From an uncultured Granulosicoccaceae bacterium (GTDB taxonomy: Bacteria; Pseudomonadota; Gammaproteobacteria; Granulosicoccales; Granulosicoccaceae): 64,000 nt of DNA. Below the pieces are notes generated by a model. The model made no database searches. It worked only from the letters and a program-made list of their open reading frames with translations, and was not told where the DNA came from. The stretch covers positions 62,001 to 126,000 of the forward strand of contig CALHNS010000019.1 of the NCBI GenBank assembly GCA_938035125.1. Reading direction: 5' to 3'. The position numbers and the translations under genes were made by a program. This document shows, in pieces, positions 31,201 through 38,772 of this stretch; the first letter of the stretch is position 1; each line of letters begins with the position of its first letter.

Positions 31201-34200
31201 ATCGTTTTCATCACTGTCTTGCCCTGCAGCAATCGATTCATTGGCAATTCCATCACCATCAGAGTCTGTTATCGTTCCGCTGTCTGAAAGGTCTGTATGA
31301 ATGCTACCCAATGGATCGGTCGCAGAAGCGGTTACTTGGTTTTCATAAAACCCGGTTCCTAAGCCTTGATCGGTAACCGTATCCACTCTTACCGTAAAAT
31401 TTAGTACTGCGGACGCACCGGCTATCAATGAACTTGCACTGGGTACCAGAAGATCAGTTTCTGACCCTCTGCCGGTAAAATTGGTGTTTATCGATAAGGT
31501 TCCAGGATCACTACCTGCCTGAATGCTTGGAACACCAATAATGGTATAGGTGCCAATACCCAGCACAGAATCTAATTCATCCAGCACCGAAAGATTGTTT
31601 AAATCTACAGTACCTAAGTTGTCCAGTTGAATAGCAAAAATAACTTCTTGGGAATTTGCAGGATTAAGTGTGGCGCTTTTCGCTACGCCCAACGCGGCCC
31701 TGTCTGCAACGTTTACAAGCGTAGGGTCGCCAAAGGCCCCAGTGCTAACATCATCAGAGACAATCGTAACGCCTCCACTACTCATGCTGGCTTGGTTGAA
31801 TATCGAACCGATGGGCGTGGTAGCCGGTATGTTCACTGCAACCGAAATAGTTTGAGAGCTTTGAGCGGGTATGTTTATTCCAGTGATGCTCAAGGTGTTG
31901 GTATCGTCATAAGCATTTACAGCGCTGCCCGATGGATCCACCAAGCTACCGGCAACAAACGTTCGTCCATCACTTAAGGTGTCTGATAAATTAAACGTTT
32001 CAGAAACTGATGTTGAGTTATGTAAAGTGAACTCATAAGTCGTTTCGCCACCTGCGATAGCATCGGATGGCACAGCGCGTTTATCTAATGCATAATAAAA
32101 TGGGCAACTCGCAACATCGCCTTCAGGTAATGCAGGGCCAGAGGCAATCAATTGCGTTTGGCCGGTGATCAAATCGATGGTATAACGCACACCGGTAGAT
32201 TCTTGAGTAAGGGTTAAGACCCCATTCGCATCAAAACTCATCCCAGCAATATCGGTTCCTGCGTTACCAGAACCAATCACAGCAGAACTGCCCGTGTTCG
32301 GATCGATGGTGACCAGTTGATTAGCTGAGGTGTAACCAAACACGGTGCCATCTGGATGCACCGCGATGTCTTTTAGATCTCGCCCATGCGAAAAATTGGT
32401 AATAATTTGTGGTGTTGAAGTGCCAACATCCAATACTAAAATTCTTGATCGTTCCGCTAAGGGTGCTGAAGTATCCGCATCAGTGACCACGTAATACAAC
32501 CCATCGGGCCCAAAAGCCCCACCAACGTAACGCGTGGTAAACGTTGGCATAACCGCTAACTGAGGGCCTTGCACCGGCCGCCCTAAATTAATAACACCAC
32601 CACCGGCATCAATTCTTAACAGAGATCCACTGCTAGGTTCACCAGGGCTTGTGTCTCTAACCACAGCGTATAAATAATCATCGACAGGGTTAAATCCCAG
32701 GGCATCGTAGGTATAACCCGTCGTTGGCGCGTAATTAATGCCACTGAATTCGTTGTGTGAATATACCGCTGTGGTTCTATCGACACTGTGCAACCGTGTA
32801 GAACTTGCGCCCTCACTCACATAGGTTGTGGCATCACACACTAAAGGTGGGCCTGATGCACCTGGCACAATACGCAAAGTCGCTGTGTTACTGGATGGCC
32901 CGTCTGAGGCTTGATCGAACACAACTGATGAGGTTACGTTGTCGTACAAATCTGTCAGTGTGGCTGTTACATCAATTTCAACAGTACAAACACCATTACC
33001 AGGAATCGAGCCACCTGTTACATTGAACTGCGAACCGCCATTAACGGTTGCAGCATCGGTTACAAAACCTGAACAACCAGCACCCGTTACACTCATAGTT
33101 GCAGGATCTTGCGATAAGATCATGCCTTGCGGGAAACTGTCGTTAAACGATACGCCCGTAATCGTATTGGAATCATTGTTAGTAATTTCAAAACTCATTG
33201 TCGACGGGTTGCCACTAACGATAACCGCCGGCGAGAAAGATTTTACGATCGTGGGGCGAGCGAAGTCATCACTAACAATACCCACATTGATAAAATTTGG
33301 AGTGGTTGTTTGCGAATAGGTATAGGTATCGATAAATGCGTTGTTACCTGGCCCACCGCTATTGAAAGCACCCCAACTGTGTTCCCCATCAAAAATGCCA
33401 TCAACGTTGAACGCATCCGGTTCGTTACTGTTTTGAACGGTAAAGTCATCCCAGAAAACAATGGTAGGCGTTACGGTTGTAGCCGAAATGGCTTTATTTA
33501 TTTTAATACCCCGATCATTAGGGCCGCCACTGGTTTCAACATCTTCAGCAACAAAGTGAAATTCCCCGATGCGCACACGTAAGCGAGCATTATAAAAACC
33601 AAAAGGAACCAGATTGCCTTCGTTATCTCGGCCGTTCCACGTAACTTGAGTGGTCCCTCCTCCTTCAATGACATTGTCAATAAGAAAGACATCACCTGCC
33701 CCATAAATTCCATCAGGACCACCACCGATACCATCACCAATATCTAAAACGATTTCGTAAACCGCGGTAGAGGTATTGTTGGTTTCAAAAAAGAAGGAGC
33801 CCGAATCTTGTGAATTTCCAGTACTTGCAGGTGAGATGGTTGCATCTAGGCCTTCATCATCAAGGAATCGAAAATTATCAACGGTTAATGTTTGAGTGGC
33901 TCGAGGGAAATTCTTAGCCGGGTAAGATACGTACATGGGATACAGTTCTTGGTTGATATTACCGTTACCCGTCGGTACGCTCAATCCAGATACATTTGTA
34001 TTGGGATCATTATTGGTAACACCTTTATCATTGGCTTTAAGTCGATAACCAAAACCTGCAAAGTTATTTAAATCCAGCTGCCATATATCAAATGTTCCAG
34101 CAAAACCTCCGTCAACTACAACGTATAAATCGGCATCTGTGGCACGATCTTCACCAAAACCTCCCGCCCAAGCACGCCATACGGTTGTCCATAAGCGCCC

Positions 34201-34755
34201 ACCATTCTCTTGTGGATCAATTAGGTCATTGACGGTATCCGTTACGGTGACATCGTAACGATTGAATTGAGTGGCGTTTAGATTGAAAAAGCGAAGTTCG
34301 TAGGTTCCCGATGATCCTGTGACGTATTGAAAGGGATCGGTTGTTGCAGGATCCCAAGGGGCATCAAAATTATCTGCACAATTTACATTGGAAGATGTTC
34401 TCGTTTCACTAAAAACAACCGCACCGCTAGGATCGCGAATATCCACTCGCATGTCGTGCGAATTTCTGGTACCACAAAGGAAAACATTGATTACCTCCCC
34501 TGGGGCCAAAATATCAACAAAGCCTAAAAAATAGTTACCGGTAATGTTGTTCTCTTGAATGGGCTGCCGGTTACTTGCCGATTCAAACAAACCCAGCTGC
34601 CACGCGCCTTCCGCTCGAGCTGAGTTAGGGGTAAGCACAAAGCTGAACGCGAAAAGCGTCAATAGAAAAACATTGGCAGATGCAGATTTTGCGCAGCGCC
34701 AAAATTCAGTCAACGACTCCTTCATCACTTTGAATTGGTCTTTTATCGAAGGCAT
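28294..34755 (-). CDS. giant secreted repeat protein (DUF11, propeller, GEVED, SdrD-B modules)
   Basis: A 2153-residue exported protein. A Sec signal peptide ends near A-R-A-E-G (about residue 48). Modules in order: an N-terminal beta-rich region with Cys pairs, DUF11-like repeats (about 500-640), a propeller-like region with NHL/DUF6923 character (about 645-895; TRYVGGAFGPDGLYYVVTD), more DUF11 repeats (about 900-1320), a region containing DIHPFNGTNS, a GEVED domain (about 1610-1785; DYGDAPDLAAG, AWIDFNADGDFNGAGE, GEVEDYPV), an SdrD-B-like domain (VFNDKDVNGFYDGSD), and a terminal DUF11 domain ending TFDVRVD. No membrane anchor, sorting signal or RTX nonapeptide is seen. It is divergent from the 35038 operon and its stop overlaps the 28297 stop by four bases. 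Likely a cell-surface or matrix protein. Confidence 0.85.
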   Translation of the reverse strand: MPSIKDQFKVMKESLTEFWRCAKSASANVFLLTLFAFSFVLTPNSARAEGAWQLGLFESASNRQPIQENNITGNYFLGFVDILAPGEVINVFLCGTRNSHDMRVDIRDPSGAVVFSETRTSSNVNCADNFDAPWDPATTDPFQYVTGSSGTYELRFFNLNATQFNRYDVTVTDTVNDLIDPQENGGRLWTTVWRAWAGGFGEDRATDADLYVVVDGGFAGTFDIWQLDLNNFAGFGYRLKANDKGVTNNDPNTNVSGLSVPTGNGNINQELYPMYVSYPAKNFPRATQTLTVDNFRFLDDEGLDATISPASTGNSQDSGSFFFETNNTSTAVYEIVLDIGDGIGGGPDGIYGAGDVFLIDNVIEGGGTTQVTWNGRDNEGNLVPFGFYNARLRVRIGEFHFVAEDVETSGGPNDRGIKINKAISATTVTPTIVFWDDFTVQNSNEPDAFNVDGIFDGEHSWGAFNSGGPGNNAFIDTYTYSQTTTPNFINVGIVSDDFARPTIVKSFSPAVIVSGNPSTMSFEITNNDSNTITGVSFNDSFPQGMILSQDPATMSVTGAGCSGFVTDAATVNGGSQFNVTGGSIPGNGVCTVEIDVTATLTDLYDNVTSSVVFDQASDGPSSNTATLRIVPGASGPPLVCDATTYVSEGASSTRLHSVDRTTAVYSHNEFSGINYAPTTGYTYDALGFNPVDDYLYAVVRDTSPGEPSSGSLLRIDAGGGVINLGRPVQGPQLAVMPTFTTRYVGGAFGPDGLYYVVTDADTSAPLAERSRILVLDVGTSTPQIITNFSHGRDLKDIAVHPDGTVFGYTSANQLVTIDPNTGSSAVIGSGNAGTDIAGMSFDANGVLTLTQESTGVRYTIDLITGQTQLIASGPALPEGDVASCPFYYALDKRAVPSDAIAGGETTYEFTLHNSTSVSETFNLSDTLSDGRTFVAGSLVDPSGSAVNAYDDTNTLSITGINIPAQSSQTISVAVNIPATTPIGSIFNQASMSSGGVTIVSDDVSTGAFGDPTLVNVADRAALGVAKSATLNPANSQEVIFAIQLDNLGTVDLNNLSVLDELDSVLGIGTYTIIGVPSIQAGSDPGTLSINTNFTGRGSETDLLVPSASSLIAGASAVLNFTVRVDTVTDQGLGTGFYENQVTASATDPLGSIHTDLSDSGTITDSDGDGIANESIAAGQDSDENDKTIFLVPSPNGPIVSPVSLSKTFVDVNGGDIEPGDTLRYTLTVLNSQATAVTDLTVVDNLPTLLSNFSLLSSPLGATPSFLAAPAGANGNGLLSVSDLDISGGTSASIVFDVTIDPLATVGTVITNTATVDYPAGDNDSDDVSAVVNELFVPSVGIKPLYLGTGTDLTRQPLSSNTAATRVDSNNSARWNLAPVTTDTLTFDAGVVPVFLWVESDSAEDFPVQIQLKSIGSTVIDISDQLSQTITIQQVNVPQFVRLDLTVPVSVSLAAGSQVQFEFLNNHTSYLDIHPFNGTNSRIEPVISTVINVDSLDTLDAPAPGGNAQTLFYADDIIHVSSTISDPFGQADISDALFSVRDPSGAIVFGPASMGAPISNTAGTKTYAASYTLPSTVDVGLWRVVVTGVEGTEGTVTHSAFKDISVGQVPLDYGDAPDLAAGVAPGDYRTRESDNGPSHEIVADLLLGSSVDAELDGFVNGEDSSGDASDDDSENGDDEDGITFTTLVRAGLTANASVQAVNGTGSTAYLNAWIDFNADGDFNGAGEQIATDLIVGTGNTSLGFTVPEDAAVGGTFARFRYSLESGLNPEGPSTSGEVEDYPVLIEVPGFLVTGRVFNDKDVNGFYDGSDAGLSGVAVVLQDNVTNTCVSASTDGEGLYRFERVLDGNYTVYESAYASLPVPDICPPAGADLVEHLSVSSNAIAFTVNGANVVNGLDFSDVKASSLSDEHVASVSPGSSTVYQHRFLSPSAGSVEFSLQNVNSPLNNGWSSLVYLDATCNAELGSDDPQISGALSVNADETLCVLVRVFAPAVTTAGARNLSTLTSTFSYADPSALGHGLQSTRERTDITTTTAPAAGRLVLDKFVQNTSEGEGLSRTNSADVGDILRYTVAFENAGAGGVSDVRIKDVTPAFTSLATPVSCPATLPPGITSCSVEVPSAGGNALGYEGPIEWRFVGRLLAGGGGELTFDVRVD

Positions 34756-34951
34756 AGAGAGTTCCGAAATACAGACGATCACTCAGCAATTAGTAAGCCA
34801 TTAACAGAGCAATTCGAGCCGCATTACTTGATTTTCAAGGCCATTTTTCAAGTGCTTTTTAAAAAACTTAAACCTAAAAATGTTGACTGGTTCTCCATTT
34901 GAATTCAGAGAACTGCCAAAGAAAATACAAATCCTCCACTTAGGCACAGTC

Positions 34952-34966
34952 TGGCACGGCCCCTGC
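34952..34966 (+). promoter_or_regulatory. candidate sigma-54 (RpoN) promoter of the 35038 operon
   Basis: TGGCACGGCCCCTGC matches the sigma-54 -24/-12 consensus (TGGCACG, four bases, TTGC) at every defined position except one, a C for the first T of the -12 element. The GG-GC spacing is correct. It lies 71 bp before the ATG at 35038, leaving a leader of roughly 60 nt with a good GGAG ribosome binding site at 35028-35031. It is the only such match I found in an intergenic region of the window. Enhancer-binding sites could not be identified. Confidence 0.6.
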
Positions 34967-35037
34967 GATTAAAGCTCCGGCAAAACGCTTACGAGACGGG
35001 ATTCCCCCGCTTATCAAGTTTTTAACTGGAGATATAC

Positions 35038-35529
35038 ATGTTGAAGCGCCTCCTTAAGACAACTACTGCGTTAGTAGGTCTTGCATTTATCAGTTTGGCA
35101 ATCGCCAAAGCACCTGTAGAAGGTCATATAGAGGCTTTTATCGTATCCCTTGACGATAAAGGCAGTGAAGTAGCCAAGCCTGCTAAAAGTGCAGAGCCCG
35201 GCAATCTTATGGAATATCGTCTTACGTTTACCAACAATGGCGACTCATCGGTTAGCGGCTTAAAGGTCGTGGATCCTATTCCAGAAAACACCACATTTGT
35301 CAGTGAATCGGCTCGAACAGATGTTTCGGCTTTATTCGAGGTAAGTATTGACGGTGGTCGTAGCTTTGAACAAGAGCCAGTGGTTCGCATTGAAACCCAA
35401 GCTGACGGTTCTCAAAAGCAAGTCGTTATCCCCGCATCTCATTACACCCACATTCGATGGGCGGTTGCAGACGAACTGCAAGGCAAAGGCGGAAAGCACG
35501 CCTACGCCTATCGAGTCGTCGTGGATTGA
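35038..35529 (+). CDS. small secreted DUF11-type protein
   Basis: A 163-residue exported protein: a signal peptide (residues 1-23, ending AIA), then essentially one DUF11-like Ig module (PGNLMEYRLTFTNNGDSSV, then VVDPIPENTTFVSES) ending with a short beta strand YRVVVD at the C-terminus. Start supported by GGAG six bases upstream. It is the first gene after the sigma-54-like promoter and is followed 104 bp later by the 1002-residue repeat protein. It could be a minor subunit or assembly partner of the larger DUF11 proteins. Confidence 0.85.
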   Translation: MLKRLLKTTTALVGLAFISLAIAKAPVEGHIEAFIVSLDDKGSEVAKPAKSAEPGNLMEYRLTFTNNGDSSVSGLKVVDPIPENTTFVSESARTDVSALFEVSIDGGRSFEQEPVVRIETQADGSQKQVVIPASHYTHIRWAVADELQGKGGKHAYAYRVVVD

Positions 35530-35633
35530 TTGTTCCACGTTCGACATTTTTATTTAGGAAAAATACTTTTAAACACAACCCTTTACCTCAGTAGATAAAC
35601 CGTGCCATTGATTTGGCCAAAAGGACATAATTC

Positions 35634-38600
35634 ATGAAACCCCCATTATTTCCATTGAGTACTCTGGCGCGAGCATGCGCTGCGAGTCTTCTCTGTGGCA
35701 CCTTCACAGTAGTTGGTTCGCAAGCAATTGCTGCAACCACAGCCGGAACCGAGATTAAAAACCTTGCGACCGTAACCTATGAAGATGCAGCAGGTAATAC
35801 GTTCAGCGCACAATCTAACGAAGCTGTTGTAACCGTTGCGCAAGTCTACTTTGCAACCATCGGCACCGACGTTGATGTCACAGGTTCTCCAGGTCAGACT
35901 GTTTACCTACCGTATGTGCTAACCAATACAGGTAACGGATCAGACACTTATAATCTGTCTGCAGTTGATGGCATTACTGGTGGCGATACACTTGATGCAG
36001 CCAGTATCACAATTTATCGTGATGCAAACGGTAACGGCCAACCCGATGCAGGCGAGCCAGCCATTTCGTCTCTTGATTTAGCCGAAGCTGAAAGTGCTGA
36101 TCTTGTGGTTGCTGTGCAAATACCAACAACAGCAGTTGCTGCTGAAAATATTGGTATCACTTTAACAGCAGAAGCTCTTGAAGGTACGCCAGCTGCAGTT
36201 GCACAAAGCGTTGAAGATGTCTCAGCCAACGGCGGTCGCGATACCTTAGACGGTACGGTTGAATCATTAATCACGGTTACTGATGATGCGGTGCTTGTGA
36301 TGACGAAAACATCGTCACACGATATCGCAAATAACGAAATCACTTATACCGTAACAGTAACTAACAATGGTAATACCACTGCTCAAGATGTCGTGATCTT
36401 CGACGGCTTGCCAGCACAGACAACCTTTGTTTCAGGTTCTGTATCCGGTTTACTAGGTACTAACGGTGACACACTACTTCAAAACGCACCTAACTTAGTT
36501 GAAGGCCCAGGTCTTGACTTTAACGGTGACGGTACTGTCACAGACAGTGGTGAGCCATTATTGGGAATCGATTTAAACAACGATGGTGATACCGCCGATA
36601 CGTTGGTTCCAGGTGTTTACGCAGTAGATTCAGAATTAGCACCTAATGCTACGGTTTCTATGACATTTACTGTTAGCTACGACCCAGTATTATTCGGTGG
36701 TGGCAATACTATTGATAACATCGCCTACTTAAGCGCTGACACCAATGGCGACGGTACGGTTGAAACATTAGAAAATTCTAATTTAACATCCGATGAAGTC
36801 GTTCAGAGCTTTGCGGTATCTTTAGATGATACAGGCGTTGCAAATCCATCTAATAGTGGTGGTGACGATGACGCAACCATCAACGATACGCAAACCGTCA
36901 GTTCTGCCGCATCGGGTGGTACGGTGTTGTTTGATTTAATCGTAACTAACAACGGTAACGGCGATGACACATTTGAATTAACGGTTGATCCAGGTACGTT
37001 TCCTACTGGCACCGTATTCACTTTCCTAGACGCAACAGGCGCAGTTCAGTTAACTGACACAAACGGCGCTGCAAGCGTTGACTCTGGTGTAATCGCTCAA
37101 AACGGCACTCGTACTATTCAAGTACGAGCGAAACTACCACAAGGTGCTAGTGGTGACAACGGCGGTGCAGGCTTCCTTGCTACGGTAACAGCTACCTCGG
37201 CAGTGAATCCTTCCTCTGTTGCTATTTTCGACACAGCCGACATCCAGTTAGATGATATCGTTGCAGCAAGCGCGGATATTCACGCTAGCACAGGCGGCAC
37301 CATAGGCGCAGACGAAGACCCACTGGGTACAGCGCCATTTGTACCGGTAGCAACATTAAACGCCGATGCTGGATCAACGGTTAACATACCTGTGTTAATT
37401 GATAACGAAAGCAGCGATTCTGATTCTTATCAGCTCTTCGCTGGCAGTAGCTTTGACGGTACCAACGTTGGTGCACTTCCAACAGGCTGGAATGTTCAGT
37501 TCTTCCTAGATGATGGTAATGGCAACCCTACCGGTCCTGCTATTACATCAACTCCCACTCTGCCTGGTGGTACCACTGACTTTGCATTGGTTGCAGTGGT
37601 CACTTTAGCCGCTGATGCAGCACTGTCAGCAGCCGATGTATTGTTTGATGCAAACGGTGATGGCACAGCTACATCAACCGATCAAAACGGTGATGGCGAC
37701 GGTGATTATCCATTGTTCATGCAAATCATCTCTGCAAATTCAGGCGCTACAGACACCATGCTACAAGCGGTTGATGTTAATGCAGGCCGCGCGGTTGCAT
37801 TCACGCCAAGCTTGTCAAACCAAGTTGAGCCAGGTGGTACGGTTGAATTTCCAGCTTCGTTAGACAACACTGGCAATTCAGAAGAAACTGTGGAACTGAC
37901 AACCTCTAACAGTCAGCCTGGTTTCATTAATACCGTTACGATTGATACAAACGGCGACGGCATTGCCGATACCGTGCTAGGTAACTTAACCCCTGGCACT
38001 ATCATGGTTCAACAGGATGATGGCACTGTTGCAATCATTACCGTTGAAAACGCTGATGGCGATGCAGACCCTGAGTTGGTATTACCACCAGGTGTTTCAA
38101 TTCCATTAGTAACTACCGTATTTGCTCCAGCTAATGCACCAGCGGGCCAAGTTGACACCATGACATTGGTTGCAACTAACGTTGATACCGCTGCGGATGC
38201 ACCTGATGCAGAAGTATCCTTCCAAAGTGATGTTATTACGGGTCAGGTTCGTTTGACAAAAACAGCTGCAATCGATACCGATTGCGACGGCACGGCAGAC
38301 TCTTCTTTCGAGTCGGTACAAACTGTTGCTGTAGAACCTGAGCAATGCGTTATCTGGCGTGTGGTTGCAGAGAACCAAGGCGATGTCGATGCGAACAACG
38401 TCATCATTACTGACTCTGTTACCGCATTCAGTGCATTTGAAGCAGGCACCTTAGCTTATTGCTTAACCAGCGGTTGCGCTCCAGCACCTGTTACTGATGC
38501 TCAAACTGATGACGCCGGTGGATTAACTGGATCGGTTATCACTTTCTATGCAGGCACGGGTGCAAACCCAGCAGCTGGTGAAGGTGGAATCTTAGTACCT

Positions 38601-38642
38601 GGTGAACAAGCCACTGCACAATTCAGTGTACGTGTGGAGTGA
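35634..38642 (+). CDS. large secreted DUF11-repeat protein with calcium-type loops
   Basis: A 1002-residue protein with a signal peptide (ending near residue 34) followed by the module A-G-T-E-I-K-N-L-A-T-V-T-Y that is shared with the 38773 and 45550 proteins. About eight Ig/DUF11-like repeats follow (for example NEITYTVTVTNNGNTTAQDV near residue 235). Asp/Asn-rich loops of the D-x-N-G-D-G-x-x-D kind recur (DANGNGQPDAGE, DFNGDGT, DTNGDGTVE, DTNGDGIAD), typical of calcium sites. The protein is strongly acidic, has few cysteines, and ends exactly at a beta strand (FSVRVE) with no anchor. AAAGGA precedes the start. Its architecture parallels that of the 894-residue protein at 45550. Confidence 0.87.
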   Translation: MKPPLFPLSTLARACAASLLCGTFTVVGSQAIAATTAGTEIKNLATVTYEDAAGNTFSAQSNEAVVTVAQVYFATIGTDVDVTGSPGQTVYLPYVLTNTGNGSDTYNLSAVDGITGGDTLDAASITIYRDANGNGQPDAGEPAISSLDLAEAESADLVVAVQIPTTAVAAENIGITLTAEALEGTPAAVAQSVEDVSANGGRDTLDGTVESLITVTDDAVLVMTKTSSHDIANNEITYTVTVTNNGNTTAQDVVIFDGLPAQTTFVSGSVSGLLGTNGDTLLQNAPNLVEGPGLDFNGDGTVTDSGEPLLGIDLNNDGDTADTLVPGVYAVDSELAPNATVSMTFTVSYDPVLFGGGNTIDNIAYLSADTNGDGTVETLENSNLTSDEVVQSFAVSLDDTGVANPSNSGGDDDATINDTQTVSSAASGGTVLFDLIVTNNGNGDDTFELTVDPGTFPTGTVFTFLDATGAVQLTDTNGAASVDSGVIAQNGTRTIQVRAKLPQGASGDNGGAGFLATVTATSAVNPSSVAIFDTADIQLDDIVAASADIHASTGGTIGADEDPLGTAPFVPVATLNADAGSTVNIPVLIDNESSDSDSYQLFAGSSFDGTNVGALPTGWNVQFFLDDGNGNPTGPAITSTPTLPGGTTDFALVAVVTLAADAALSAADVLFDANGDGTATSTDQNGDGDGDYPLFMQIISANSGATDTMLQAVDVNAGRAVAFTPSLSNQVEPGGTVEFPASLDNTGNSEETVELTTSNSQPGFINTVTIDTNGDGIADTVLGNLTPGTIMVQQDDGTVAIITVENADGDADPELVLPPGVSIPLVTTVFAPANAPAGQVDTMTLVATNVDTAADAPDAEVSFQSDVITGQVRLTKTAAIDTDCDGTADSSFESVQTVAVEPEQCVIWRVVAENQGDVDANNVIITDSVTAFSAFEAGTLAYCLTSGCAPAPVTDAQTDDAGGLTGSVITFYAGTGANPAAGEGGILVPGEQATAQFSVRVE

Positions 38643-38651
38643 TCTGAAACG

Positions 38652-38714
38652 CCTTTCGCCGGAAAACCTTCCGGCGAAAGGACTCGTCAAGCTTCTGCGA
38701 TTCGCAGAAGCTTG
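38652..38714 (+). terminator. two strong tandem hairpins inside the surface-protein operon
   Basis: The first hairpin (38652-38681) has a perfect 13-bp stem, CCTTTCGCCGGAA with TTCCGGCGAAAGG, and a four-base loop. The second (38688-38714) has a perfect 12-bp stem, CAAGCTTCTGCG with CGCAGAAGCTTG, and a three-base loop; a short CCTAG-TT-CTAGG palindrome follows. They start ten bases after the 1002-residue gene stop. There is no T tract, so they may stop 3' exonucleases or partly attenuate transcription, giving more of the upstream repeat protein than of the barrel. Confidence 0.75.
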
Positions 38715-38772
38715 CCTAGTTCTAGGGGCCTACAACTTAAGCTATTCAAAAAGAAAACAATAACCCACTGTG

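Noticed and set aside
28294-34755. RTX toxin or type I secreted adhesin
   Set aside because: No glycine-rich G-G-x-G-x-D nonapeptides and no type I secretion genes nearby; the repeats are DUF11/Ig type.
35595-35612. Reverse-strand TGGCACGG near the 35634 start
   Set aside because: It lacks a TTGC element at the correct spacing, and there is no gene in that direction within a sensible distance.
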